DNA of 64,000 bases, taken from positions 7,936,001 to 8,000,000 of the forward strand of contig NZ_JAUSWV010000002.1 of the NCBI RefSeq assembly GCF_030815485.1, in the 5' to 3' direction. Source of the DNA: Streptomyces rishiriensis (GTDB lineage: Bacteria > Actinomycetota > Actinomycetes > Streptomycetales > Streptomycetaceae). Under the pieces are notes generated by a model. That model did no database searches. It saw nothing but the letters and a program-made list of their open reading frames with translations, and was not told where the DNA came from. Both the position numbers and the translations under genes were made by a program. Shown here piece by piece: positions 8,352 through 17,500 of this stretch. Within the stretch, counting starts at the first letter, position 1; each line of letters starts with the position of its first letter.

Positions 8352-11300
8352 TCAACGCCCTTGGCTCTCGGCCCGCATGACGGCGGCCAGCTGCGCGACC
8401 GTGGGGTTCTCGAAGAGGCGGCGCAGACCGTCGTCCTGGCTTTCGGACGTGCCGAACTCCTTGGTGATGCGCTCCAGGACGCCGATCGCGTGCAGGGAGT
8501 CCCCGCCGAGTTCGAAGAAGTTCTCCTGCGTCCCGAAGTCGTCCCGTCCCAGGACCTCCTGCCAGAAGGACAGCAGCGTCCGCTCCAGTTCGTCCCGGGG
8601 AGCCGCAAGGCTGCCGGAGGTCTGCCGTTCCCGCGGGGCGGGCAGCGCCGACATGTCGACCTTGCCGTTCGTGCTCAGCGGCACCTCGGGGATGACGAGG
8701 TAGTGGCGGGGCACCATGTATTCCGGCAGGACCTCTTCGAGCGTGCTCCGCAGCGTGTCGGCGTCGGGGTGCGGCTGTCCCGCGAGGGGCTCCCCTTCCG
8801 AGGGCACCAGGTAGGCGACCAGCTGCCGCCGGCCCGTCCTCGGATTGGTGTCCACGCCGACCAGCGCGTCCCGGACGCCCGGATGCCGCCGCAGGGGGAC
8901 CGCGATCTCACCGAGCTCGATGCGATAGCCGTTGAGTTTGATCTGCGAGTCCTCGCGGCCCAGGAACTCGATGTCCCCGTCGGGGAGATAGCGGCCGAGG
9001 TCACCGGTCCGGTAGAGACGGGCCTTGGTCCGGGGATGCACGACGAACCGCTCCGCCGTCCGCTCGGGATCGGCCCAGTAGCCGCGGGCCACGCCGCTGC
9101 CGCCGATGTAGATCTCACCCGTCGTCCAGACCGGGCTCGGCTCCAGCCACTGGTCGTACACGTGCATGGTCTGGTTGGCGAGCGGCTTGCCGTAAGGAAT
9201 CCGTGACCAGTGCGGGGGCACCGTGCCGATCGGGTGGTGGATCGACCAGATCGACGCCTCGGTGGCGCCGCCCAGGCTCTTCACCTGGGCCGCGGGATAG
9301 ACCGCGCGGATCCGGTCCGGCAGCGTCACGGGGATCCAGTCACCGCTCATCATGACCAACCGCAGCCCGTGTCCGGGCGGGGGAGCCGCCGGATCGTGCG
9401 CGTCGATCCACGCCTGCATGAGGGCCGGCACGGTGTTCCAGAGCGTCACCCGGTGCCGGTCCACCAGGTCGGCCCAGTGCCGCGGCTCCTGCGACCTGCC
9501 CGGCTCCGGCACGACGACGCCGCCTCCCGCGGCCAGCAGACCGAAGACGTCGTACACGGAGAGGTCGAAGCTGAGCGCGGACAGCGCCAGCACACGGTCG
9601 TCCGAGGTGACACGGAAGCGGTCGTTGAGGTCCTGGATCGTGTTGGCCGCGGCCCGGTGGTCGATCATCACGCCCTTCGGCGTGCCGGTCGATCCGGACG
9701 TGAAGATCACGTACGCCAGGTCGTCCGGGTCGGGACCGGTCCGCGGCGGGGTGGACGGAGCGGACCGTACCTCGGCGTCGGCGAGGGTCACCAGCCGGAT
9801 TCCGTCCGGCCAGGTCAGCTCGTCGCGCAAGTGCGGTGTCGTGACCACCACCCGGACCTGGCCCTGCCGGAGCAGCTGCTCCCTCCGGGCGGCCGGCCAG
9901 CGCGGCTCCACCGGCAGGTACGCGGCCCCGGACCGGGTGACGCCGAGGGCCGCCACCACCTGCTCGTACCCCTTCTCGGCGACGATGCCGATCAACTCGT
10001 CCCGGGTCGCGTCCAGCGACTGCAGGACATGGGCCAGCCGGTGGGCGTCGTCGACCAGCTCGCGGTAGGTGTGCTCACCGTCGGCCGAGATCACGGCGAT
10101 CGCGTCCGGGGTCCGCCCGGCCTGTTCCTCGACGAGGCCGCAGAGGGTGCGCCGGGGAATGGAGGCCCCGGTCTCGTTGACACGGCGGCGCTCGTCGGCC
10201 TGCGTGGCCGGAAGCGTGACGAGCTCTCGCTCGTCCCAGGCGGCTTCGCTCTCGCTGAGGCGCTCCAGGCACGTCCGGTGGGCGAGGAACATCTCCTCGA
10301 GCATGCCGGCGGGGAAGAGGTCCTCGACGTAGTCCCAGTTGACCAGCAGTTCGCCCCGGTCCTCGAGCACCTGGTAGTCCAGCCAGACCTGGGGCGTCTG
10401 GCTGACGCCGTACACGACGTCGCCGAACACCTGGGCCGTCTCGGTGGGGTTCGACCCGGACTCGAAGCCGATCATGCTCGTGAACACCACCGGCATCCCG
10501 GCGCCGGGCCGGCCGCCCAGACGCCTGGCGCGCTCCCGCAGGACGCGGACGCCCGAGTAGCTGGAGTGCCCGAGATCCTCCATGAGCCGGTGGTGCAGGC
10601 GCTTCACCCGCGCCGCGAAGGAGTCCTCCGGCCCTGGCCGTGTCTCCAGGAGGACCAACGAGGTGTAGTCGCCTATCACCTCGCCGATCCTCGGGTGGAG
10701 CGGTGGCCGGTTGAACAGCGTCAGGTTGAGCGTGAGCTCGGGCCGTTTCGACCAGCGCCGGAGCACATCGGCGTAGGCGGCGACGAGCACGGCGGACGGG
10801 GTGAGACCCCGGCGCCGGGCCGTCTCCTTGATGGCGGACCACCGGTCGCGGGGGAGTCGGGCATGCTGCCGGGCGAACTTCGGACAGGAGAGCTGCCCGG
10901 GCTGGACGGCCAGCGGCAGTTCGGGAGCGGGTGGCAGCCGGTCGAGCCGGTCCAGCCAGTACCGCCTGTCGTCTTCGAACCGCCGTTCGCCCTGCTGCCG
11001 CCGCTCGGCGAGGACACAGTCGCGGAAGGTGACGTCGAGGGGCTCGGGCGGGGCGTCCGGCCGGCTGTAGAAGCGGAACCAGTCGCGCTGGAAGATCCCG
11101 AAGCTGAACCCGTCCATGACCAGCATGTCCAGGCTGAGGTGCAGGCGCCACCGCCGGTCGGCCAGCCGGGTCGCGCGGACCTCGAACAGCGGCCAGCGGT
11201 CGGCGGGCAGGACCTGGTGCGCCAGCTCCTCCCGGATCCGCGCGATTCCCGCTTCCTGCGCCGTGTCGTCGAGGCCGGCCAGGTCCGTGACCTGGATGTC

Positions 11301-11741
11301 GTACGGCGGTACCTCGGGCAGCACACGCTGGCGGCCGTCGGGCTGGATGACCGCCCGGAGCATGTCGTGGTGCCGGACGAGTCGGTCCAGGCTCCGGCTC
11401 AGCCTCGGGACGTCGAGATCCGCGGCGTCGAACTCCAGGTAGCAGTGGGTCGAGTTGCCGCCGAGTTCCACCACGGGGGTCCGGCCCACCCAGTACGCCT
11501 GCTGGATGTCCGTCAGCGGAAACGGCTCATGCCGCTCCTCGGGCAGTGGAGTCAGGCCGGCGGGCTCGTCCGCGTGTTCGGAGCGCGAGACGATCTCGAT
11601 GAGCTCGTCCCTGCGAAGCTTCATCTCCTCGCGCAGTTCCGAAGTGAGAGCACCGGGCGGGGCCGTCACGTGAAGCCGGCCGTCGGCCAGCCGCATCCTC
11701 ACCCCGCGGCGGTACAGCTCGGCGAAGAGATCGGTGGTCAT
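8352..11741 (-). CDS. NRPS module: TubC docking - heterocyclization (Cy) - adenylation (Cys) - PCP
   Basis: A 1129-residue NRPS. Residues 1-55 form a TubC-type N-terminal docking domain. A heterocyclization domain follows (about 65-490); its diagnostic D-x4-D-x2-S motif is Asp205-Met-Leu-Val-Met-Asp210-Gly-Phe-Ser213, instead of the HHxxxDG of condensation domains. The adenylation domain (about 520-1030) has FTSGSTGTPKG near 680. The specificity residues I read by eye are D-L-Y-N-M-S-L-I-W, one change from the classical cysteine code. The carrier domain has GGDSL with Ser1082. There is no oxidase, methyltransferase or thioesterase, so the module should add cysteine and cyclise it to a thiazoline. 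The ATG at 11741 has AGGAAGG upstream and lies 20 bp after the PKS stop, so the two are one operon; the acidic PKS tail probably binds the TubC domain. Confidence 0.93.
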   Translation of the reverse strand: MTTDLFAELYRRGVRMRLADGRLHVTAPPGALTSELREEMKLRRDELIEIVSRSEHADEPAGLTPLPEERHEPFPLTDIQQAYWVGRTPVVELGGNSTHCYLEFDAADLDVPRLSRSLDRLVRHHDMLRAVIQPDGRQRVLPEVPPYDIQVTDLAGLDDTAQEAGIARIREELAHQVLPADRWPLFEVRATRLADRRWRLHLSLDMLVMDGFSFGIFQRDWFRFYSRPDAPPEPLDVTFRDCVLAERRQQGERRFEDDRRYWLDRLDRLPPAPELPLAVQPGQLSCPKFARQHARLPRDRWSAIKETARRRGLTPSAVLVAAYADVLRRWSKRPELTLNLTLFNRPPLHPRIGEVIGDYTSLVLLETRPGPEDSFAARVKRLHHRLMEDLGHSSYSGVRVLRERARRLGGRPGAGMPVVFTSMIGFESGSNPTETAQVFGDVVYGVSQTPQVWLDYQVLEDRGELLVNWDYVEDLFPAGMLEEMFLAHRTCLERLSESEAAWDERELVTLPATQADERRRVNETGASIPRRTLCGLVEEQAGRTPDAIAVISADGEHTYRELVDDAHRLAHVLQSLDATRDELIGIVAEKGYEQVVAALGVTRSGAAYLPVEPRWPAARREQLLRQGQVRVVVTTPHLRDELTWPDGIRLVTLADAEVRSAPSTPPRTGPDPDDLAYVIFTSGSTGTPKGVMIDHRAAANTIQDLNDRFRVTSDDRVLALSALSFDLSVYDVFGLLAAGGGVVVPEPGRSQEPRHWADLVDRHRVTLWNTVPALMQAWIDAHDPAAPPPGHGLRLVMMSGDWIPVTLPDRIRAVYPAAQVKSLGGATEASIWSIHHPIGTVPPHWSRIPYGKPLANQTMHVYDQWLEPSPVWTTGEIYIGGSGVARGYWADPERTAERFVVHPRTKARLYRTGDLGRYLPDGDIEFLGREDSQIKLNGYRIELGEIAVPLRRHPGVRDALVGVDTNPRTGRRQLVAYLVPSEGEPLAGQPHPDADTLRSTLEEVLPEYMVPRHYLVIPEVPLSTNGKVDMSALPAPRERQTSGSLAAPRDELERTLLSFWQEVLGRDDFGTQENFFELGGDSLHAIGVLERITKEFGTSESQDDGLRRLFENPTVAQLAAVMRAESQGR

Positions 11742-11761
11742 CGTGCCTGCCTTCCTGGCGG

Positions 11762-14700
11762 TTACAGGATGAGTTCTTCGATCATTCCGGCGGCCTCCGG
11801 CTCCTCGTCGTCGACGACGAGGCTCCTGGCGGCCAGGGTCCGGCAGACCAGGTCGACGATGTCCGCCACAGTGGTGTCGCCGAGCAGGCGCTGCGGCGGT
11901 ACGTCCACGCGAAGCTCCGTACGGAACTGCTCCCGGAGCCCCATCGTGCGCAGTGAGTCCATGCCGAGATCGCCCAGCCGGGCGCCGGCGAACCGGGCGC
12001 GCAGGCTCTCCCGGTCGTCCGCGAGCCCCTCGACCAGGGCGGTCACCCGGGTGAACAGCAGGTCCGTGAGGGTGCCGCGCGCCGTCTGCGGATCCTCGAC
12101 GGCGAGCCGCGACAGTCCGTCGGCGTCCCACGGTCCGGCGTCGGACGGCTCCGCGCGGGATCCCGCCTGTGCGGCCAGGTCGGATGCGCGGTACGTGAGC
12201 CCCGTGACCGTGACGAGCGGTTCGCCGGTGTCGGAGTACAGCTCCAGGTCGACCGGGCCGTCCGCCGTACGGCGGACGTGGCACCACATGCGCGGCGGCA
12301 GATCGCGGTGGCGGGTGAGACGTGAGAGCCCCGCAGGGAGCCACACGGCGGTGCCGGTGTCCGCGTCGGCGACGAGCGGCAGGGCGGTCAGGAAGCACGT
12401 CTCGAGCACCACGGGGTGGATCAGGTAGGGCTCGCCGTCCGTGGCGGCCACGTCGGTCTCGATGAGGGCCAGCGCCTCGTTGTCCGCCTGCCACCAGCGC
12501 CGGGTCGCGTCCCGGAAGGCCGGGCCGCAGGTGATCCCGGCGTCGCCGAGCCGCGCGGCCGGCGTGCCGGGATCCTGCTCGGTCATCCTGGAGCGCAGCC
12601 GCTCCAGGTCCGCGGGGGAGGGGACCGGCGGGATGTCCTCGGTGGCCGAGGCGGTGAACCGGAGGGTCCAGCCGTGGCCGGCGTCCCCGGGCTTTGCGCT
12701 GAATCCCCTGATCCGGAGGACCGTGCCGTGCGGTTCGGCCGCCGTCTGAAGGGCTGGCACCTGCGTGCCGTGCAGCGTGACCGGCTCACCGAAGGTGAGG
12801 TTCTCGATCGTCCGGGCGCCGCCGCCGTCACGGTCGCCGCAGGAGGCCGCGTGGCGCGCGGCCGCCAGTGCCCATTCGGCGACGGCGGCGGGCGGCAGGA
12901 CGGGCGTGCCGCGCAACCGGTACTGGGCGACGTGCCAGGGCCCGCGATCCGGAGCTGTCCGGACGTACCAACGCTCGGTGGCGTCGGCGAGGTCGACCGC
13001 GCCCCCGAGCAGCGGGTGCACGGGCTGCCTGACGACATCGTGCCCGCCCCGGCTCCGGGCGACCGGCGCCTCGAGCCAGTACCGCTTGCGCTGGAACGGG
13101 TAGCCGGGCAGGCGGACCCGGCCGGCGTCCGTCCCGGCGCAGACGCCCCAGGACACCGTCGCGCCGGCCGTGTACGCCGTCGCGAGGAGTTCCAGCACCC
13201 GGCCCACGGTGACGACGGCTCCGGGATCCAGCTCCAGGCAGGCCGTCACCCCCTGCGACCGGACCCCGGACAGGACGTCCTCGGTGCCGGTCCGCAGGAA
13301 GTCGCCCGTCGCCCAGTGGTCCGGGCGGCCGGGTTCGCCGCGGGAGACGAGCGGGATACGCGGTTGCGCGTAGCCGATCCGCTCCGCGGTGCCCCGCAGC
13401 CGTTCCCCGGCCCCGTCGTCCCCGGTGTCGAACGCGTACGCCGCGGCCGCGAGTGCTCCGGCATCGTCCAGCGACAGGACACCGGCGACATGTGCCGCGG
13501 TGAGCTCGCCGATGTCCGCGCCGGCGAGAAGGTCCGGCACGACTCCGCACGAGCGGATCACGCGGTACAGCGCCACCTGGTGGGCGAACACGGTGGCATG
13601 CCGGTACGCCGTCAGCGGCCTGTCGAGGCGGGCCTCCAGACACCTGCGGACGTCGTCGTACGCCTCGGCGAAGGCGGGGAACCGGTCCGCCAGCCTCCGG
13701 ACCGAGTCACCGGTTCCCGGCTCCCCGCCGGTGAACACCACCGCCGTCTTCCCGGCGGTGACCGCGCCGGTGATCAGACCGGGTGCGTCCTCGCCCCGGG
13801 CCAGCGCGGCGAGTGCGGCGAGGTGCTCGTCGGCGGAGGCGCCCGTACTGACCGCGCGGTGCCCGAACCCCGCCCTCATGCGGGCGAGCGACTGCCCGAC
13901 CGCCGCGGTGGGCGCCGGATGAGCGGTGAGAAAGTCGCCGAGTTGCGCGGCCATGGCGCGCAGCGCCGGCTCGGTCTTCGCCGACAGCACCCAGGGCGTC
14001 GGGGCATCGTCGGGGGTGGCCGGCGCCGGGGCGGACGCGCCGTCCGCGGCGGCATGCTCCTCCAGGATCAGGTGCGCGTTGGTGCCGCTGATGCCGAACG
14101 AGGACACACCGGCCCGGCGCGGCCGGCCGCCGGCCGGCCACGGAACCGACTCGTCGGTCAGCGCGACCGTCCCGCCGGACCAGTCCACATACGTGGACGG
14201 CTGGTCGACGTGAAGCGTCCGCGCGTGGGTTCTCGCGCGAAGGGACATGACCATCTTGATCACGCTCGCCACCCCGGACGCGGTCTGGGTGTGGCCGATG
14301 TTCGACTTGACCGAGCCGAGCCGCAGAGGCCGGTCCGCCGTCCTGTTCTCGCCGTACGTGGCGATGAGGGCCTCGGCCTCGATCGAGTCGCCCAGCGGGG
14401 TGCCGGTGCCGTGTCCCTCCACCGCGTCCACCTGGTCGGGGGTGAGCCCGGCGGTTGCCAACGCCTGCCGGATGACCGCCTCCTGGGCCGCACGGCTCGG
14501 AGAGGTCAGCCCGTTCGTCGCGCCGTCCTGGTTCACCGCCGAACCGCGGATGACCGCGAGCACGTCGTGGCCGTTGCGCAGTGCCACGGACAGGCGTTCC
14601 AGCACCAGCAGCCCGGCGCCCTCGCCGAACCCCATGCCGTCCGCGGCGGCGGCGAAGGGCTTGCATCTGCCGTCCCGGGCGAGAGCGCCGCGGCGGCCGA

Positions 14701-15436
14701 ACTCGATGACGACGTCCGGCGTGGCCATGATCGTGACCCCGCCGGCCAGCGCGAGTTCGCAGTCGCCGCGCCGAAGGGCCTGACATGCCTGGTGGATGGC
14801 CACCAGTGAGGAGGAGCAGGCCGTGTCGATGCTGATGGCGGGCCCGTGCAGTCCCATCACGTAGGCGACCCGGCCGGACGTCGTACTCGGGGCGCCGCCC
14901 ACGATCAACTGGTCTTCGACGCCCGCCGGGAGCACGGCATCCGGTCCCGCGCCGTAGTGACAGTAGGAGACGCCGGCGTAGACGCCCGTCCGGGTCCCGC
15001 GCAGGCCGGCCGGGTCCAGGCCGGCGTGCTCCACCGCGTCCCACGCGGTCTCCAGGAGCAGCCGCTGCTGCGGGTCCATGGCCAGTGCCTCGTGTTCACC
15101 GATCCCGAAGAACTCGGCGTCGAAACGGTCGGCTCCGGCGACGAAGCCTCCTTGGTACGCCGTCGGTTCCGGCGTCGCCGGGGTGCCGCCGTCGGGTACG
15201 ACGACCGCGCCCCAGCCACGGTCGTCGGGAAACGGCGAGATGCCGTCGCGCTCGTCTGCCACGAACCGCCAGAGATCCGCCGCGGAACGCAGGTCGGGCG
15301 GGAACCGACAGCCCATGCCGACGATCGCGACGGGCTCGGAATCCCTGAGTTCGGCCTCGTGCAGTTTGAGGGCCATACGCTGCAGATCGCCGGTGGCCTT
15401 CTTCAGGTACTGACGCAGCTTTTCTTCATCAGCCAT
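11762..15436 (-). CDS. Type I PKS module: KS - degenerate AT - degenerate DH - ACP
   Basis: A 1224-residue PKS. Residues 1-30 form a coiled-coil N-terminal docking helix of the usual cis-PKS class. The KS (about 33-455) is intact: DTACSSS with Cys207, then EGHGTGTPLGD and KSNIGHTQ. The AT region (about 480-780) has lost its active site: the GHSxGE motif reads GADIGE (Gly639-Ala-Asp641), so the nucleophile Ser is Asp, and the N-terminal GQGxQ is missing. The DH region (about 800-1090) is also altered: the catalytic His of HxxxGxxxxP is Tyr839 and the second-motif Asp is Glu1012. The ACP has GMDSL with Ser1161. There is no KR. The module would therefore need malonyl units delivered in trans, or act as a non-extending or decarboxylating module. 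The tail is acidic (EEPEAAGMIEELIL) and fits a TubC-binding peptide. Confidence 0.92.
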   Translation of the reverse strand: MADEEKLRQYLKKATGDLQRMALKLHEAELRDSEPVAIVGMGCRFPPDLRSAADLWRFVADERDGISPFPDDRGWGAVVVPDGGTPATPEPTAYQGGFVAGADRFDAEFFGIGEHEALAMDPQQRLLLETAWDAVEHAGLDPAGLRGTRTGVYAGVSYCHYGAGPDAVLPAGVEDQLIVGGAPSTTSGRVAYVMGLHGPAISIDTACSSSLVAIHQACQALRRGDCELALAGGVTIMATPDVVIEFGRRGALARDGRCKPFAAAADGMGFGEGAGLLVLERLSVALRNGHDVLAVIRGSAVNQDGATNGLTSPSRAAQEAVIRQALATAGLTPDQVDAVEGHGTGTPLGDSIEAEALIATYGENRTADRPLRLGSVKSNIGHTQTASGVASVIKMVMSLRARTHARTLHVDQPSTYVDWSGGTVALTDESVPWPAGGRPRRAGVSSFGISGTNAHLILEEHAAADGASAPAPATPDDAPTPWVLSAKTEPALRAMAAQLGDFLTAHPAPTAAVGQSLARMRAGFGHRAVSTGASADEHLAALAALARGEDAPGLITGAVTAGKTAVVFTGGEPGTGDSVRRLADRFPAFAEAYDDVRRCLEARLDRPLTAYRHATVFAHQVALYRVIRSCGVVPDLLAGADIGELTAAHVAGVLSLDDAGALAAAAYAFDTGDDGAGERLRGTAERIGYAQPRIPLVSRGEPGRPDHWATGDFLRTGTEDVLSGVRSQGVTACLELDPGAVVTVGRVLELLATAYTAGATVSWGVCAGTDAGRVRLPGYPFQRKRYWLEAPVARSRGGHDVVRQPVHPLLGGAVDLADATERWYVRTAPDRGPWHVAQYRLRGTPVLPPAAVAEWALAAARHAASCGDRDGGGARTIENLTFGEPVTLHGTQVPALQTAAEPHGTVLRIRGFSAKPGDAGHGWTLRFTASATEDIPPVPSPADLERLRSRMTEQDPGTPAARLGDAGITCGPAFRDATRRWWQADNEALALIETDVAATDGEPYLIHPVVLETCFLTALPLVADADTGTAVWLPAGLSRLTRHRDLPPRMWCHVRRTADGPVDLELYSDTGEPLVTVTGLTYRASDLAAQAGSRAEPSDAGPWDADGLSRLAVEDPQTARGTLTDLLFTRVTALVEGLADDRESLRARFAGARLGDLGMDSLRTMGLREQFRTELRVDVPPQRLLGDTTVADIVDLVCRTLAARSLVVDDEEPEAAGMIEELIL

Positions 15437-15933
15437 TGACCGTACGGCTCCCCGTGATATTCGAGAGATTCGGGTACCCGGGAACGGGTGATTTGTTGGG
15501 CGACCCCATTCCCGATCGACCCTACTGTGCGGTCGTGAACCCCTGATACCCCACCTCCACCCCTATGTGCACCCCTATGCGTCTCGGCTAAGGGTGTGGT
15601 AGGGGTTGATGAGGCATGGGGAGTCGGGTATAGCGTGGCACATGGCGGGGTGGACGAGCACGCGGATGTGCCGGTGAGAATGCATCGGTGAAGTGCACTC
15701 TCCACGTTCCGTGAGGTATTTACCGTAAGTATGGTGACGGCTCGGATGGCGGCCGTTGTATTCGCATGGACTCTCGTCCGAGAAAGGCTCGACAAGTCGA
15801 TGGCTGAGCAAGGCAATGGGCTGAGCGTCAAGGCGGCGGCCTGGTTACCGGCCGGGAGGAGGATTCCGCCCACGGGTGAGTCCCTGTACGTGCGGTGGAC
15901 CCACGGCACGCCCCCGCGCAAGGGAACGCAGTG
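15437..15933. promoter_or_regulatory. Divergent regulatory region between PKS and antiporter genes
   Basis: About 500 bp between divergent genes, no credible coding frame, and lower GC than the flanks. It must hold the promoters of the PKS-NRPS operon and of the antiporter. ACCCCT occurs as direct copies at 15539, 15559 and 15571, the last two inside CACCCCTATG, and inverted as AGGGGT at 15601. A short TTAC-c-GTAA dyad lies near 15720. No protein known to bind these can be named. Confidence 0.5.
15539..15606. repeat. Cluster of ACCCCT repeats in divergent promoter region
   Basis: Direct ACCCCT copies start at 15539, 15559 and 15571, with an inverted copy at 15601-15606. Two are embedded in an identical 10-mer, CACCCCTATG. 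Spacings of 20 and 12 bp fit protein binding on nearby helix faces. Possible activator site for the PKS-NRPS operon; inference only. Confidence 0.45.
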
Positions 15934-17259
15934 ATGACCGCCCTCGCCGGGGCGGGCGCCCAGGACATGAGGCTGGCGGTCCTGTTCGCCGACATGGCAC
16001 TGGTGCTGGTGGCGGGTGCGGCACTGGGGAGGCTCGCCCAGAAGTTCCGTCAACCGATGGTCGTCGGCGAGATCTCGGCGGGCATCCTGCTCGGGCCCAG
16101 CGTGCTCGGCCTGCTGCCGGGCGACCTGCCGGCCCGCATCTTCCCCGCCGACGTACGGCCGCTGCTGTCGGCGGTCTCCCAGGTGGGTCTGGTCCTGTTC
16201 ATGTTCGTGGTCGGCTGGGAGTTCGAGAAGCGCCTGATCAGGCCGCATGCCCGGCTCGCCGCAGGGGTCTCGCTGACGTCGATCGCGGTGGCCTTCGGAC
16301 TGGGCGTGGCCCTCGCGCCGTTCCTGTACGACGAGCACTCCTCGGTGGCCGGGCACCACATCTCCTTCGCGGCCTTCGCGACCTTCCTCGGCACCGCGAT
16401 GTCCGTGACCGCCTTCCCGGTGCTGGCCCGGATCCTGCACGAGAACAAGCTCTTGGACTCCAGGGCCGGCTCGCTGTCGCTGGCCAGCGCCGCCATAGAC
16501 GACCTGCTCGCCTGGTGCCTTCTGGCGTACGTCTCGGCCCTGGTCACCGCGCACGGCGACTACTCCGAGCTGGCCCGCATCGGGCTGTACAGCCTGCTCT
16601 ACGTGGCCGGGATGCTGCTGGCCGTACGGCCGCTGGTGGCCCGCCTGGTGTGGCGCTGGGCCGCCACCGAACGCTGGTCCGCGCTGCTCTCGGTGCTGTG
16701 CGCGGGCGCGCTGACCTCGGCCTGGCTGACCACCTGGATCGGCATCCACGCGATCTTCGGGGCGTTCCTGTTCGGGTTCGTCATGCCCCGCGAGCCCGCC
16801 ATGGTCCTGGCCGAGCACGTGCGCCGGCCCATGGACCACGTCAGCGTCGTGCTGCTCCCGGTCTTCTTCATCGTCACCGGGCTCGGCGTGGACCTCGGCG
16901 CGCTCACCGGGGGCGACGTCCTGGCGCTGGTCGCGATCGTCGTCGTGGCCTGCGCCGGCAAACTGGTCGGCGCGATCCTCCCGGCCCGGATGGCGGGCTT
17001 CTCCTGGAGGGAGGCGACGGACCTGGGACTGCTCATGAACACCCGGGGCCTGACCGAACTCATCATCCTCAACGCCGCCGTCAGCCTGGGCGTCCTGGAC
17101 GGGCGCATGTTCACCATGCTCGTGATCATGGCCCTCGTCACGACGGCGATGGCCGGCCCGCTGCTGTCCCGGCGCGGCGCCATCCCCGTACCGGACGCGC
17201 CCGGACAGGACCCGGAGACGGCCGCGCCGCCCGCGGACGTCGGCGCCCCGCGCACCTGA
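15934..17259 (+). CDS. CPA2-family Na+(K+)/H+ antiporter
   Basis: A 441-residue membrane protein with about 12-13 hydrophobic segments of the Na_H_Exchanger (CPA2, KefB/NapA-like) fold. Conserved blocks include QPMVVGEISAGILLGPSVLG near the N-terminus, TFLGTAMSVTAFPVLARIL, the ASAAIDDLLAW segment with the ion-binding acidic pair, and LMNTRGLTELIILN. The ATG at 15934 is preceded by AAGGGAA eight bases upstream; longer in-frame starts (15931 GTG, 15895 ATG) are less well placed. There is no C-terminal TrkA domain. Such antiporters sit in many actinomycete polyketide clusters without a proven role in biosynthesis. It is divergent from the PKS-NRPS operon and followed by a hairpin terminator. Confidence 0.93.
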   Translation: MTALAGAGAQDMRLAVLFADMALVLVAGAALGRLAQKFRQPMVVGEISAGILLGPSVLGLLPGDLPARIFPADVRPLLSAVSQVGLVLFMFVVGWEFEKRLIRPHARLAAGVSLTSIAVAFGLGVALAPFLYDEHSSVAGHHISFAAFATFLGTAMSVTAFPVLARILHENKLLDSRAGSLSLASAAIDDLLAWCLLAYVSALVTAHGDYSELARIGLYSLLYVAGMLLAVRPLVARLVWRWAATERWSALLSVLCAGALTSAWLTTWIGIHAIFGAFLFGFVMPREPAMVLAEHVRRPMDHVSVVLLPVFFIVTGLGVDLGALTGGDVLALVAIVVVACAGKLVGAILPARMAGFSWREATDLGLLMNTRGLTELIILNAAVSLGVLDGRMFTMLVIMALVTTAMAGPLLSRRGAIPVPDAPGQDPETAAPPADVGAPRT

Positions 17260-17265
17260 ACACGA

Positions 17266-17312
17266 GCTCTCGCATCCCGGCCCGGGAACACCTCCCGCCC
17301 GTCCGCGAGAGC
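17266..17312 (+). terminator. Hairpin terminator after the antiporter gene
   Basis: Perfect 8-bp arms GCTCTCGC (17266-17273) and GCGAGAGC (17305-17312), enclosing a second small CCCGG/CCGGG dyad, seven bases after the stop codon. No T-run follows, as is common in Streptomyces. Confidence 0.6.
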
Positions 17313-17500
17313 CGCCGAGGCAATGAGCGATTTCCTCGCCGCATCGCTTGCCGGCGGGGTGATTCCGCATACCCGGGCAGGGAATGAAGAATGCACGAGG
17401 AAATGTGCGGGATTAATCTGCCGTGCCGCGTGGTCCCCCTGATAGCGTCGACAGGGTTCGTTGGCGGTCAGCGTGTCGATCCTGCATCGGGAGATGGACT

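Noticed and set aside
8352..11741. Reading the first NRPS domain as an ordinary condensation domain
   Set aside because: HHxxxDG is absent and the heterocyclization D-x4-D-x2-S motif is present.
9210..12428. A 1072-residue plus-strand open frame
   Set aside because: Antisense to the NRPS and PKS genes; no motif and shadow-like composition.
11762..15436. Reading the middle of this PKS as an active acyltransferase plus dehydratase
   Set aside because: Both catalytic signatures are replaced (Ser to Asp641; His to Tyr839), so active-domain calls are not supported.
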